Assembly: GCA_002305255.1 (NCBI GenBank)
Contig: DBQN01000058.1
Span: forward strand, 226-44,670
From: Firmicutes bacterium UBA1393
GTDB taxonomy: Bacteria; Bacillota; DTU025
Direction of reading: 5' to 3'
DNA: 44,445 nucleotides
In this document: piece by piece, positions 1-8,635 of the stretch
How positions within the stretch are numbered: the first letter of the stretch is position 1
Layout: every line of letters begins with the position of its first letter
Notes under the pieces: generated by a model
Told to the model about the DNA's origin: nothing
The model's database searches: none
The model's input: the letters and a program-made list of their open reading frames with translations, nothing else
Made by a program: the position numbers and the translations under genes

Positions 1-221
1 CTCAAGCGGTTGCGGTTCGCGGGCAGTGACTCGAGGTCGGCGGCTCGCCCAGGAGCCGCAAACGCTTTACCCCGATTTCCACAGATAGGGCGGGGCTTTA
101 CGTCGATTTCGCCAGCAAAGAGCTCCGCTATCTTTCAGAATCGATGTAAAGGCCCGGCCGCCCGCGCCCGCACCGCGGCGCCTGCGTGCCATATGCGATG
201 TACCGAACGTGAGGTATAATC
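1..221. other. Left-edge region without a recognisable gene
   Basis: This stretch holds no open frame that resembles a protein family. A GTGAGGT stretch at 207-213 lies 8 bases before the ATG at 222 and is the likely ribosome binding site of the first gene. Any promoter of the downstream operon probably lies here or further left, but I cannot place it with confidence. Confidence 0.5.
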
Positions 222-743
222 ATGGTTGGAGAGGGGAGGCAGCTTACCCTGATTCAACCTGACCTGTGCGTAAACGGAGTGTGGGATGTCGACCTAGGTA
301 AACTAAGAGAGGCTGGGATTACCGACATCCTCATCGATATCGACAATACGATAGCCCCATGGGGCGGATACGAGATACCGCCGGCCGTGGTGGACTGGCT
401 TGAACGCGCCAAGAGCCTCGGGTTTGGGGTGTGCCTGCTCTCCAATAACTTCGCGTCGCGGGTGGAGCATTTCAGTCGCCGGCTCGGGGTGCCGGCCGTG
501 TGCGGTTGGGTCAAGCCCTGGCCCTGGGGTTTCAGGAGAGCCCTAAGCGTGCTGGGCGTCGAGCCCGGCAGGGCTGTGATGATCGGCGACCAGCTGTTCA
601 CCGATGTGGCCGGTGCCAAGAGGCTGGGGCTGATGACGATCCTCGTGGACCCGCTCTCAGAAAGGGAGTCGGTCTACACGAGGTTCAAGCGCCGGATCGA
701 GCGACTGATGGGGCGAAAACGACCCGGGGAGCGCATGCCATGA
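222..743 (+). CDS. yqeG: YqeG-family HAD IIIA-type phosphatase
   Basis: This 173-residue protein matches the YqeG family of small HAD-superfamily phosphatases, whose physiological substrate is not well established. HAD motif I is visible as DIDNTIAPW (about residues 39-47), motif II as the LLSNN segment (about 73-77), and the motif III/IV region as VMIGDQLFTDVAGAKRLG (about 114-131). The family's opening phrase (L-x-P-D-L) is present as LIQPDL. The start at 222 is preceded by GTGAGGT. Its stop overlaps the priA start (ATGA, 740-743), so the two are probably translated together. In many Firmicutes yqeG sits beside yqeH and aroE; its placement before priA is a different arrangement. Confidence 0.9.
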   Translation: MVGEGRQLTLIQPDLCVNGVWDVDLGKLREAGITDILIDIDNTIAPWGGYEIPPAVVDWLERAKSLGFGVCLLSNNFASRVEHFSRRLGVPAVCGWVKPWPWGFRRALSVLGVEPGRAVMIGDQLFTDVAGAKRLGLMTILVDPLSERESVYTRFKRRIERLMGRKRPGERMP

Positions 744-3049
744 GCGAACTCTGTGCCCACGTGGTTGTGGACGTGCCCGCCCGCAGCCGCGAGGGCCATT
801 TTGATTACATAGTCCCGCCCGAGCTTGAGGGCAGGGTTGAGCTGGGCAGTCAGGTGCTGGTGCCGTTCGGCCGCCGAAGCGTTCATGGTTTCGTGGTCGG
901 CATGTCGGAGAGTCCCGCGGCCGATACCAGCAGGGAGCTGAAGCCGATCCAGGCTACACTCGGTCAAGGCGTGCGCGTGCCGCCTGACTTGCTCGAGCTT
1001 GCCAAGTGGATGTCACGGCGCTACCTTTGCCTGGTGGTGGATGCCATCAAGGTGATGGCCCCTGCATGGCAGAACGCGATCAGCCAGGGGCACCGGGTCG
1101 TTGTGTACCGGTTGGCTCAGGGAATCGACGCCGAGGAGGCAGCCAGGCTCGCGGAGAGGCGCGCCCCGGCCAGGGCCAGACTGCTCAGGGCCCTTGCCGA
1201 CGCAGCGGAGCTTACCGCTGCCGAACTGATCGACAGAGCCCGCTGTTCGGTGTCGTCCATACGGGCAGCCGAACGCGACGGGCTGCTCGCGAAGGCCCTG
1301 GTAACGGCTCTGTCCGCCGGGTCGGTTCGAGCCCACCCGGCTGCCGGCGACGCCGCAGGTGGCGCGGCAGGCGGGGCGGCAACGCCAGCCGCAGCCGGCT
1401 CAGGCAGCCGCGGTGCAGGCGCAGAGCTGGCGCTCACTCCCGCGCAGGAAGAGGCGCTCGCCCGCATCAGGCAGGCAATGGACTCGGCCGGCGGCGTTGT
1501 GTTGATCCACGGCGTCACGGGGTCGGGCAAGACCGAGGTCTACCTGCGAGCCCTCGAGCGTACCGTTGCCATGGGCAAGCAGGGCATCTTCCTCGTGCCT
1601 GACATCGCACTCACACCTCAGATGGTCGCGGCAGTGTCGGCGAGGTTCGGCAAGCGCGTCGCGGTGCTGCATAGTGCCCTCAGTGCCCGCCAGCGTAAGG
1701 ACGAGTGGGCACGCACGCTCTCGGGCGAGGTCGATGTAGTGGTTGGCGCCAGGTCGGCGGTGTTCGCGCCGGTGCCCAGTCTCGGGTTGATAGTCGTTGA
1801 CGAGGAGCACGATTCCTCATACAAGCAAGATGAGTCTCCCAGGTACAGCGCGAGGGATGTGGCGATTGAGCGCGCCCGTCTAACTGGGGCTGTCGTCGTA
1901 CTCGGATCGGCCACTCCGTGCCTCGAGAGCTACGCCCGGGCGGCAGAGGGTGACTACGCTCTGGTCACCATGGCGGAGAGGGTGAGCGGCCGGCCGCTGC
2001 CACCGGTGCGACTGGTCGACATGAGGGCGGAGCTGAAGGCGGGAAACAGGAGCGTGTTCAGCCGCCTGCTGCGCGAGAGGGTCACTGAAGGTTTGGCCTC
2101 GGGCAGGCAATCGCTGCTCTTCTTGAACCGCAGAGGCTTCTCAACTTTCGTGCTGTGCAGGGATTGCGGTTACGTGTGCGCCTGTCCGAGCTGTGATGTG
2201 TCACTTACATACCACGCCAGGAGCGCGCCGGGCCAGGAGATGGTGTGTCACTACTGTGGGCACGTCGAGCCTGCCCCCAACATCTGCCCCGACTGCGGCG
2301 GAACGCGAATCAAATTCTTCGGTGTGGGCACTGAGCGTATCGAAGAGGAAGTGCGTGCTGCGTTTCCAGGCGCGGTGGTGGCCAGGATGGATGTGGATAC
2401 AACTAGGAGACGGGGTGCCCACGCTCAGATCCTCGGCGCTTTTCGAGACCGGCGCATTGACATACTGATTGGCACTCAGATGATAGCTAAGGGCCTCGAC
2501 TTTCCGAACGTCACCACTGTGGGGGTCATCTCAGCCGATACGTCCTTGAACCTGCCTGACTTCAGGGCCGCCGAACGCACATTCCAGCTCATCAGCCAGG
2601 TGGCAGGCAGAGCCGGCCGCGGCGATGATCCGGGGTGCGTGGTAGTGCAGACCTACAACCCAGAGCATTACAGCGTAGTAGCCGCCTCGAAGCACGACTA
2701 CTCGTCCTTCTTCGAGAGCGAGATGCGATCCCGCGTGCGTCAAGGTTATCCTCCTGCCCGCCGTCTGGGCAGGATAGTGGTGAGGGGCGAATCGGAAGAC
2801 CGCGTGGCCAGGGCCGCAGGTGTCGTGGCTGCTGAATGCCGCGCCACCGACGCCTGTGAGACCGGGCTGGTGGAGATCATCGGTCCGGCTTCCGCGCCCA
2901 TCAGCCGCATAGCAGGAAAGTACCGTTGGCACCTGTTGGTGTTCTCTTCGAGCGCCGAGGCCATTGCGTCTGTGTGCGCGGCGGGTTGCGCGGCTGCGCA
3001 TGCGGGGGTTACAATCACTGTAGATATTGACCCATACAGCGTGCTGTGA
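740..3049 (+). CDS. priA: Primosomal replication-restart helicase PriA
   Basis: PriA is the superfamily 2 helicase that recognises stalled forks and starts primosome reloading. The 769-residue protein has an N-terminal DNA-binding domain, a Walker A motif GVTGSGKTE (about 258-266), a DEEH box (354-357), and a paired-zinc region with eight cysteines in CxxC-type pairs beginning at about residue 473 (CRDC, CPSC, CHYC, CPDC). The C-terminal helicase lobe carries GTQMIAKGLDFPNV and QVAGRAGRG. I chose the ATG at 740 because it overlaps the yqeG stop (ATGA) and begins the conserved N-terminus; an open frame extends upstream to 500 but lies inside yqeG. An Ala/Gly-rich stretch coded by about 1315-1430 separates the DNA-binding and helicase parts and is longer than usual. 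Confidence 0.97.
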   Translation: MSELCAHVVVDVPARSREGHFDYIVPPELEGRVELGSQVLVPFGRRSVHGFVVGMSESPAADTSRELKPIQATLGQGVRVPPDLLELAKWMSRRYLCLVVDAIKVMAPAWQNAISQGHRVVVYRLAQGIDAEEAARLAERRAPARARLLRALADAAELTAAELIDRARCSVSSIRAAERDGLLAKALVTALSAGSVRAHPAAGDAAGGAAGGAATPAAAGSGSRGAGAELALTPAQEEALARIRQAMDSAGGVVLIHGVTGSGKTEVYLRALERTVAMGKQGIFLVPDIALTPQMVAAVSARFGKRVAVLHSALSARQRKDEWARTLSGEVDVVVGARSAVFAPVPSLGLIVVDEEHDSSYKQDESPRYSARDVAIERARLTGAVVVLGSATPCLESYARAAEGDYALVTMAERVSGRPLPPVRLVDMRAELKAGNRSVFSRLLRERVTEGLASGRQSLLFLNRRGFSTFVLCRDCGYVCACPSCDVSLTYHARSAPGQEMVCHYCGHVEPAPNICPDCGGTRIKFFGVGTERIEEEVRAAFPGAVVARMDVDTTRRRGAHAQILGAFRDRRIDILIGTQMIAKGLDFPNVTTVGVISADTSLNLPDFRAAERTFQLISQVAGRAGRGDDPGCVVVQTYNPEHYSVVAASKHDYSSFFESEMRSRVRQGYPPARRLGRIVVRGESEDRVARAAGVVAAECRATDACETGLVEIIGPASAPISRIAGKYRWHLLVFSSSAEAIASVCAAGCAAAHAGVTITVDIDPYSVL

Positions 3050-3085
3050 TACCACACATATACAACTGCAACAGGAGGGCACGGA

Positions 3086-3565
3086 TTGATACTGAAGATT
3101 CGCACCGAGGGCGACCCGGTGCTTCGCATGAAAGCTAAACCTGTCACGCAGATCGATGACACGATGAGGAAGCTCGCGTCTGACATGCTGGAGACGATGT
3201 ACGCTGCGCCCGGCGTGGGCCTGGCAGCCCCTCAAGTGGGAGAGCTTGTGAGACTGGTAGTGATCGACGTAGGCGATGGTCCGGAGGTGTTGTTCAACCC
3301 GGAGATTGTGAGCTTCACCGGAGAGGCCGTCGACGTTGAGGGATGCCTGTCGATCCCGGGGATGCAGGGAATGGTGAAGAGGGCGGCGCACGTAGTAGTG
3401 ACTGCTGATGACAGATACGGCAGGAAGATTAGGTTAGCGGGCGGGGGCATGCTTGCCAAGGCGTTGCAGCACGAGATCGACCACCTCGACGGCATACTCT
3501 ACGTCGATAAGGCATACGACATCGGTCCGGCCGAAGTGGACGAGGACGAGCAGGAGGAGAGCTGA
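3086..3565 (+). CDS. def: Peptide deformylase
   Basis: Peptide deformylase removes the formyl group from nascent N-formylmethionine using an Fe(II)/Zn(II) centre. All three family motifs are present in 159 residues: GVGLAAPQ (43-50), EGCLS (85-89, metal ligand C87) and HEIDH (130-134 region, two metal-binding histidines and catalytic Glu). The start is a TTG at 3086 with AGGAGGGC at 3072-3079. It lies 36 bases after priA and 3 bases before fmt, which makes the substrate of the reaction, so formylation and deformylation are encoded side by side. The acidic C-terminal tail (DEDEQEES) is not part of the catalytic core. Confidence 0.97.
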   Translation: MILKIRTEGDPVLRMKAKPVTQIDDTMRKLASDMLETMYAAPGVGLAAPQVGELVRLVVIDVGDGPEVLFNPEIVSFTGEAVDVEGCLSIPGMQGMVKRAAHVVVTADDRYGRKIRLAGGGMLAKALQHEIDHLDGILYVDKAYDIGPAEVDEDEQEES

Positions 3566-3568
3566 GGA

Positions 3569-4570
3569 TTGCGCGTTGTGTTCATGGGCACGCCTGACTT
3601 CGCTGTGCCAACGCTCAGGGCGCTCGCGGAACATGGGCATGATATCATGTGCGTGTTCACGCAGCCTGATCGGGCTGCCGGGCGAGGACGGAAGCTCAGC
3701 CCCCCACCGGTGAAGGTCGCCGCGACTGAGCTCGGACTGCGGGTGGAGCAGCCACCGAAGGTATCGGTGCCTGAAGTGGTGGACGCTATCAGGCAGATGT
3801 GTCCCGATGTGGCAGTGGTGGCCGCGTTCGGGCAGAAGATCAGCCCGAAGTTGCTTGCAGTGCCTGTTCACGGATTTGTCAATGTCCATCCGTCGCTGCT
3901 GCCTAGGTACAGGGGTGCGGCGCCAATCGAGCGGTGCATCATGAACGGCGACGAGGTCACGGGTGTCACAATCATGTACATGGACGAAGGCTGGGACACC
4001 GGTGACATCGGACTGGTACGCAAGGTGGATGTGCCGCGGGGAGCCGACGCAGGTCAGATGCGGCAGTGCCTTGCTGAGCACGGTGCGGAACTGATGTGCG
4101 AGTTTCTTCGTTTGATAGAACTGGGGAGAGCTCCCAGAATCGCGCAGGATCACAGTCAGGCAACATACGCGCCTAAGATAACCGAGGCTGATCAGACCGT
4201 AGACTTCCGCGAGCCGGCAGCCGTCATTGAGCGTCATGTGAAGGGGTTGTCGCCTGATCCGTGTGTAGTGGCGAGCATCGCCGGAGTGCGGTTCAAGATA
4301 CTGAATGCTCAGGCTGTAGATGATTGGAGCGCGGATACCGGTGACATGGCGACGCCGACGGTCGCGCCGGGAATGCTCTGGCCCAACAGGCGACTCGGTC
4401 TTGTTGTCGGCTGCGGGGTTGATGGCCGCGACGGGCTGGTTCTGACTGAGGTTCAGCCTGCAGGGGGCAAGCGGATGGGCGGTGCGGAGTTCGCGCGCGG
4501 ACGTCGCATATCTCCCGGCCAGTCCCTCGACTCTCCCTATCCACTCGATTCTGGCAGAGGGGGTGCATGA
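3569..4570 (+). CDS. fmt: Methionyl-tRNA formyltransferase
   Basis: Fmt transfers a formyl group from 10-formyl-tetrahydrofolate to initiator Met-tRNA. The 333-residue protein starts MRVVFMGTPDFAV, carries the catalytic N-x-H (NVHPSLLPRYRG, N105 and H107) and the DxGxDTGD-like loop (DEGWDTGD, D143), and ends in the OB-like C-terminal domain (about 210-325). The start is TTG at 3569, three bases after the def stop, with GAGGA inside the end of def as the ribosome binding site. The def-fmt-rsmB order is common in bacteria; here a yugP-type gene is inserted between fmt and rsmB. Confidence 0.97.
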   Translation: MRVVFMGTPDFAVPTLRALAEHGHDIMCVFTQPDRAAGRGRKLSPPPVKVAATELGLRVEQPPKVSVPEVVDAIRQMCPDVAVVAAFGQKISPKLLAVPVHGFVNVHPSLLPRYRGAAPIERCIMNGDEVTGVTIMYMDEGWDTGDIGLVRKVDVPRGADAGQMRQCLAEHGAELMCEFLRLIELGRAPRIAQDHSQATYAPKITEADQTVDFREPAAVIERHVKGLSPDPCVVASIAGVRFKILNAQAVDDWSADTGDMATPTVAPGMLWPNRRLGLVVGCGVDGRDGLVLTEVQPAGGKRMGGAEFARGRRISPGQSLDSPYPLDSGRGGA

Positions 4571-4573
4571 CTC

Positions 4574-5284
4574 GTGTTTTTCCCATATTACTTTGATCCC
4601 ACGTACGTGCTGATCCTGCCTGCGATGGTCTTCGCGCTGTTCGCACAGGCCAGGGTGCAGTCTACGTTTCAGAAGTTCCTTCACGTGCGAGCCAGGTCAG
4701 GCATGACAGGGGCGCAGGCCGCTGCAGGGATCCTCTCATCTGCCGGCATGGGCAACGTCTCTATCGAGCAGACCCCGAACACCCTCGGAGACCATTTCGA
4801 TCCGAGGACGAACACATTGCGGCTGTCACCACAGGTGTACGGCCATGCATCGCTGGCGTCGGTGGCGGTGGCCGCGCACGAGGCGGGGCATGCCCTTCAG
4901 CATCGCGAGGGCTATCAGCCACTGGCCATCAGGCAGGCGATACTGCCCGTGGCCAGCATCGGGTCGAACCTGGCTGTGCCGCTGTTCATCCTGGGGTTCC
5001 TGTTCGCGTCGGGTTCGGGTAGCTTCGGCGACTTCCTCATGAGTCTGGGTATCTGGATGTTCATTGGAGCCGTTGCGTTCCAGATAGTCACGCTCCCGGT
5101 GGAGTTCAACGCAAGCAAGCGCGCGCTCGGTCTGCTCACTGAGAACGGTTACATCACACAGGATGAAGTGAGTGGAGCCCGTCAGGTGCTGGAGGCAGCC
5201 GCCCTCACCTATGTGGCTGCCGCGGCCGTGGCTGTGAGCCAGCTCTTGAGATTGCTAGTGCTGAGGGGCAGAAGGCGTGACTGA
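4574..5284 (+). CDS. yugP: YugP-like membrane zinc metallopeptidase (Zn_peptidase_2)
   Basis: The 236-residue protein has the HEAGH zinc-binding motif at 102-106, the pattern of the Zn_peptidase_2 (PF04298, YugP) family. Hydrophobic segments at about 8-26, 122-147, 156-175 and 205-227 suggest an integral membrane protein. The family's substrate is not established. Translation begins at GTG 4574, four bases after fmt, and the stop overlaps the rsmB start by eight bases, so it belongs to the same operon. Assignment to the family is firm; function is only a putative membrane peptidase. Confidence 0.9.
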   Translation: MFFPYYFDPTYVLILPAMVFALFAQARVQSTFQKFLHVRARSGMTGAQAAAGILSSAGMGNVSIEQTPNTLGDHFDPRTNTLRLSPQVYGHASLASVAVAAHEAGHALQHREGYQPLAIRQAILPVASIGSNLAVPLFILGFLFASGSGSFGDFLMSLGIWMFIGAVAFQIVTLPVEFNASKRALGLLTENGYITQDEVSGARQVLEAAALTYVAAAAVAVSQLLRLLVLRGRRRD

Positions 5285-6746
5285 AGCTAGGTTCGAAAAG
5301 GCATTGGCCAGATCCCGCCCCACCGGGCGGGATCTGGCCATACATCTTGATCACCTCTGCACCGTCAGGGGAATGCAGTCGGATGCGGCGTGGGCGCGGT
5401 CGGTGGCGCAGCTTGCGGCGCGGGCGGGAAGGTCACGTGATGGCCTCGACGGCCGCGAACGGCGCATGGGCATGGAGATTGGCTATGGATCCATCAGGAG
5501 AAGGCGCACGCTGGAATGGTGCATATCAGCAGCGGCGGGCAGGCCAATGGAGAGCATCGACGCGCTGGCCATGTGCATCCTTCGAACGGCAACTTACCAG
5601 TTGATGTTCATGACCAGAGTGCCCGCGCACTCCGTGGTATCGGAGGCGGTGGATGCCGCCAAGCGATTCACCCACTCCGGGATCGCCTCCTTTGTCAATG
5701 CGGTACTTCGCAAGATCAGCACGCCTGGCTTCGATCCACGCTATCCTGCCCCCGGAACCGACATCGTGAAGCACCTTGCTGTGACTCTGTCATATCCTGA
5801 ATGGATAGTGGATGAGTGGGTGACTAGATTCGGGCATGATACGGCCCGAACCATGCTGGAGGCCGGGAACGAGCAACCCGCCGTCGTGTTGAGGACCAAC
5901 ACAGCCCGCATCAGTGTGGGCGATCTCAAGGCGATGCTGGCGGGGGCAGGCATTGAGTGCAGCGAAGGGATGTATGCTCCCGAGGCACTCCGCATCGAGT
6001 CGAGCATAGAGTCAGTGGAACACCTGCCAGGATACGGCGAGGGCCTGTTCGCGGTGCAAGACGAGAGCTCGATGCTTGTGGCGCACGTCATGGGCATGGG
6101 GCGCGAGGCAGATGGCGGCGCTGTCGCTGGCGGCGCTGTGGGTGCCGTGCCTCGGCTGGCCGTAGACGCCTGCGCTGCTCCCGGCGGAAAGGCCACGCAC
6201 ATGGCTACGCTGGGCGGCGAAGGTTGGAGAGTGGCGGCACACGACGTATCTCCTCGCCGACTGGAACTGGTGAAGGCCAGCGCCGGACGGCTGGGCCTCG
6301 ACAACCTCACCGCTACCGTGCTGGACGCCAGGCGCCTACCGGGAGTTTATGATGCCAACGTGAACGCGCTCCTCATCGATGCCCCGTGCACCGGTCTCGG
6401 AGTACTGGCTCGCAGGCCGGACGCCAGGTGGAGGCAGACACCTGAGGGTCGGGCAGAGCTGGTGGCGTTGCAGGAGCAGATACTCGACGCCGCCGCCGGC
6501 TGCGTAGCGCCTGGGGGAACGCTAGTCTACAGCAGCTGCACCGTCAGTCTTGATGAAAATGAAGACCAGTTAGAACGCTTCTTGACTCGTCATCCTGAAT
6601 ACACCCGCGATTCCCTGGCGCAGTTCATGCCCACCCAGTCAGCCCGCAGTTTGGTGGGGGAAGGTTGGATGGTGCAGATGCTCCCGGGGATTCACGGAGT
6701 GGATGGCTTTTTCATCGCTCGCATGGTCCGCAAACCGCATAGCTAG
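5277..6746 (+). CDS. rsmB: 16S rRNA (cytosine-967-C5)-methyltransferase RsmB
   Basis: RsmB methylates C967 of 16S rRNA with S-adenosylmethionine. The 489-residue protein has an N-terminal NusB-like RNA-binding domain (about 18-150, including ATYQLMF and RVPAHSVVSEAVDAAKR) and a C-terminal methyltransferase domain. The SAM motif is DACAAPGGKATH. The two cysteines are in DAPCTG (C371) and SSC (C421, the position of the catalytic nucleophile in this family). An Ala/Gly-rich insertion (coded near 6100-6150) lies just before the SAM motif. The GTG at 5277 overlaps yugP by eight bases. A perfect 16-bp hairpin sits within codons 10-22 (see the inverted repeat at 5305-5340). It ends the housekeeping operon, 45 bases before spoIVB. 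Confidence 0.95.
   Translation: MTEARFEKALARSRPTGRDLAIHLDHLCTVRGMQSDAAWARSVAQLAARAGRSRDGLDGRERRMGMEIGYGSIRRRRTLEWCISAAAGRPMESIDALAMCILRTATYQLMFMTRVPAHSVVSEAVDAAKRFTHSGIASFVNAVLRKISTPGFDPRYPAPGTDIVKHLAVTLSYPEWIVDEWVTRFGHDTARTMLEAGNEQPAVVLRTNTARISVGDLKAMLAGAGIECSEGMYAPEALRIESSIESVEHLPGYGEGLFAVQDESSMLVAHVMGMGREADGGAVAGGAVGAVPRLAVDACAAPGGKATHMATLGGEGWRVAAHDVSPRRLELVKASAGRLGLDNLTATVLDARRLPGVYDANVNALLIDAPCTGLGVLARRPDARWRQTPEGRAELVALQEQILDAAAGCVAPGGTLVYSSCTVSLDENEDQLERFLTRHPEYTRDSLAQFMPTQSARSLVGEGWMVQMLPGIHGVDGFFIARMVRKPHS
5305..5340 (+). repeat. Perfect 16-bp inverted repeat inside the rsmB start region
   Basis: Bases 5305-5320 and 5325-5340 are exact reverse complements, separated by the tetraloop CACC. 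The hairpin begins 28 bases after the rsmB start codon and encodes the A-R-S-R-P-T-G-R-D-L-A part of the protein. No run of T follows it, so it is not a classical terminator. It could slow ribosomes, protect mRNA or lower rsmB expression; the role is unknown. Confidence 0.85.
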
Positions 6747-6791
6747 CCCCGGCTCAGGCCAACTTAAGCCTGCGCGGGCTGGAGGGCAAGT

Positions 6792-8180
6792 ATGCCCGCG
6801 GCATGCGGGGTTGAGATGCGAGCAACACTCAAGCGAACTGTCGTTGCCATCGCAGTTGTCGCGGTGGTGCTGACGGCACTGACATACGCAGGCGCGCTTC
6901 TCTCGCCGATTCACATCAGGGTTCCACAGGGCTTCGACTTCTCTATCGACCTTGGCCCTCGCTGGGCCGGCCAACCCACGGCCGATCCGCCTGACTCGCT
7001 GCTCTTCGGGGAGGTATCCGGCAGCGCTATGCCGGTGACTCCTACCAGAACCGGCAGAACGCAGATTCAGTTTCGCCTATTCAACGCGATTCCCGTCAGA
7101 AACTACATCGTCGATGTAGTGCCCCAGCTCCGAGTGGTGCCGGGTGGGCAGTCAGTGGGGATACTGGTGGCCGCCTCGGGAGTGCGCGTCATGGGCATGT
7201 ATGCGGTGGTGGGGGTCGATGGTGGCCGGTACATGCCGGCACGCGACGCGGGGATGGCTGCCGGTGACGTGATCCTCAAAGTGGGTGGGGTGGAGGTAAG
7301 CGATCCTTACAGCCTGGAGCTGGCCGTTAATGGCGGTGCAGTCGACGGCAGGGTGTCGGTGGAGGTCAAGCGCGGCGAGCGAGCCCTCGTGCTGGACGTG
7401 TCAGTGGCCCTCACTCAGGATGGCTACAAGCTGGGCGTGTACGCGAAAGACAACGCTGCGGGCGTTGGAACGCTGACCTTCTGGGATCCCATGAGTGGAA
7501 GGTTCGGAGCCCTCGGGCACACTGTATCTGACTCAGCCACAGGTAAAGAGGTGCCCATTACCGACGGGCGACTGGTGAACGCCACAGTGACGTCGGTAGA
7601 CTCGAGCGCCGCCGGGCACCCCGGGGAGAAGATCGGCTCCTTCAGGGGATCAGACGACGCCATCGGCACGGTGGACACGAACTGTGCGGTGGGCATATAC
7701 GGCACTCTGACTGAGCCTCTGACCAACTCGCTCTACCCTTCAGGCGTTCCCGTGGCAATGTCGTCGGCTGTGAAGGAAGGCCCGGCGAAGATGCTCACGG
7801 TAGTTGGCGGTTCCACCATCGAGCAGTTCGACGTGGAGATCATCAAGGTCAATACGCCGGCCAGGCCTGGGGGCAAGAACATGGTGATCAGAGTGACCGA
7901 CCAGGGGTTGCTCGACCGCACGGGCGGCATTGTGCAGGGGATGAGTGGATCGCCACTGATACAGAACGGTATGCTGGTTGGCGCTGTCACGCACGTGTTC
8001 GTGTCGGATCCGTCGCGCGGATACGGGGTGTTCGCCGAACAGATGCTGGAGGCGGCGGGCCTGCTCGGACTCGACGAGCTCGACAAGCTCGACGAGCGCA
8101 ACGAGCCCGCCGGGGCCGCCGGGCCCACATGGCCTGTGCGGCCCGCCTGGCCTGCAGGGCACACCGAGCGCGCCGCTTAA
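6792..8180 (+). CDS. spoIVB: SpoIVB sporulation serine peptidase
   Basis: SpoIVB is the forespore-made PDZ serine peptidase that cuts SpoIVFA in the intermembrane space and so triggers pro-sigma-K processing. The 462-residue protein has an N-terminal membrane anchor (about 13-35), a PDZ domain (about 118-205, with AAGDVILKVGGVEV) and the SpoIVB peptidase domain with GALGHTVSD (H243) and GIVQGMSGSPLIQ (S385, matching the known catalytic serine). The ATG at 6792 has GGAGGG at 6781-6786. A C-terminal extension of about 35 residues, Asp/Leu-repetitive and then Pro/Trp/Ala-rich, is unusual. It lies directly upstream of spo0A, as in Bacillus, except for one small regulator gene in between. Confidence 0.96.
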   Translation: MPAACGVEMRATLKRTVVAIAVVAVVLTALTYAGALLSPIHIRVPQGFDFSIDLGPRWAGQPTADPPDSLLFGEVSGSAMPVTPTRTGRTQIQFRLFNAIPVRNYIVDVVPQLRVVPGGQSVGILVAASGVRVMGMYAVVGVDGGRYMPARDAGMAAGDVILKVGGVEVSDPYSLELAVNGGAVDGRVSVEVKRGERALVLDVSVALTQDGYKLGVYAKDNAAGVGTLTFWDPMSGRFGALGHTVSDSATGKEVPITDGRLVNATVTSVDSSAAGHPGEKIGSFRGSDDAIGTVDTNCAVGIYGTLTEPLTNSLYPSGVPVAMSSAVKEGPAKMLTVVGGSTIEQFDVEIIKVNTPARPGGKNMVIRVTDQGLLDRTGGIVQGMSGSPLIQNGMLVGAVTHVFVSDPSRGYGVFAEQMLEAAGLLGLDELDKLDERNEPAGAAGPTWPVRPAWPAGHTERAA

Positions 8181-8268
8181 TGGCGCCTCACTGCAAGGTG
8201 CGTCAAAAGGCCTATACACAGGCAAATCCTACGGCACATATGATGTAGCGCCAGAGGGAGAAGCGAAC

Positions 8269-8285
8269 ATGCTCCCGAGGAGCAT
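8269..8285 (+). other. Small hairpin between spoIVB and the GerE-like gene
   Basis: ATGCTCC at 8269-8275 pairs with GGAGCAT at 8279-8285 around a CGA loop, followed by TCCCCCTT. It could be a weak terminator of spoIVB or a leader hairpin. The T content after it is low, so I do not call it a terminator with confidence. Confidence 0.35.
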
Positions 8286-8315
8286 TCCCCCTTACCGGGC
8301 TGAGAGGTGAGGCCA

Positions 8316-8552
8316 GTGCCGGAATCACTGATGGAATCATTGGAAAGACTGTCCCCCCGTGAACGGGAGATCATACAGATGGTGGCTGTGGGCATGAGCA
8401 ACCAGGCCATCGGAGAGCGGCTCTACATCTCCGACAAGACGGTGAAGAATTACGTGACCAGCATCAGGCGAAAGCTGGGTGTGGAGAATCGAATTCAGGT
8501 GGCTCTTGCGGCTATCAAGTGTGGCCTCGTTGATCCGAACGCTTCGGCCTGA
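8316..8552 (+). CDS. Stand-alone LuxR-type HTH regulator, GerE-like
   Basis: The 78-residue product is nearly all a LuxR/GerE-type helix-turn-helix: LSPREREIIQMVAVGMSNQAI, then ISDKTVKNYVTSIRRKLGV, the recognition-helix region. There is no receiver or ligand domain. Size and layout match GerE, the late mother-cell regulator of Bacillus sporulation, which is also a free LuxR domain. I chose GTG 8316 because AGGTGAGG at 8305-8312 is placed for it; GTG 8307 and ATG 8331 are alternatives. It lies between spoIVB and spo0A, where Bacillus has no gene. Being GerE itself is an inference; it could be another sporulation or stationary-phase regulator. Confidence 0.85.
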   Translation: MPESLMESLERLSPREREIIQMVAVGMSNQAIGERLYISDKTVKNYVTSIRRKLGVENRIQVALAAIKCGLVDPNASA

Positions 8553-8635
8553 GCCATGGAATCAGAAGGTATTGGTCGTTCTGCGTAGAAGTCGTTAAGG
8601 GCGTTGATTGAAAGGTGTGATCGGAGGCTCGGCTC

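Noticed and set aside
213..218. Perfect TATAAT just before yqeG
   Set aside because: It lies three bases before the ATG, so a transcript from it would begin at or after the start codon; no -35 box is found at 16-18 bases. More likely part of the spacer after the ribosome binding site.
10..219. 69-codon open frame at the left edge
   Set aside because: Basic, Arg/Ala-rich composition without a family match, and typical of chance frames in GC-rich DNA.
2531..4684. Long minus-strand open frames opposite priA, def and fmt
   Set aside because: The plus strand encodes clear conserved enzymes with full motifs; the antisense frames have no recognisable domains and follow from high G+C codon usage.
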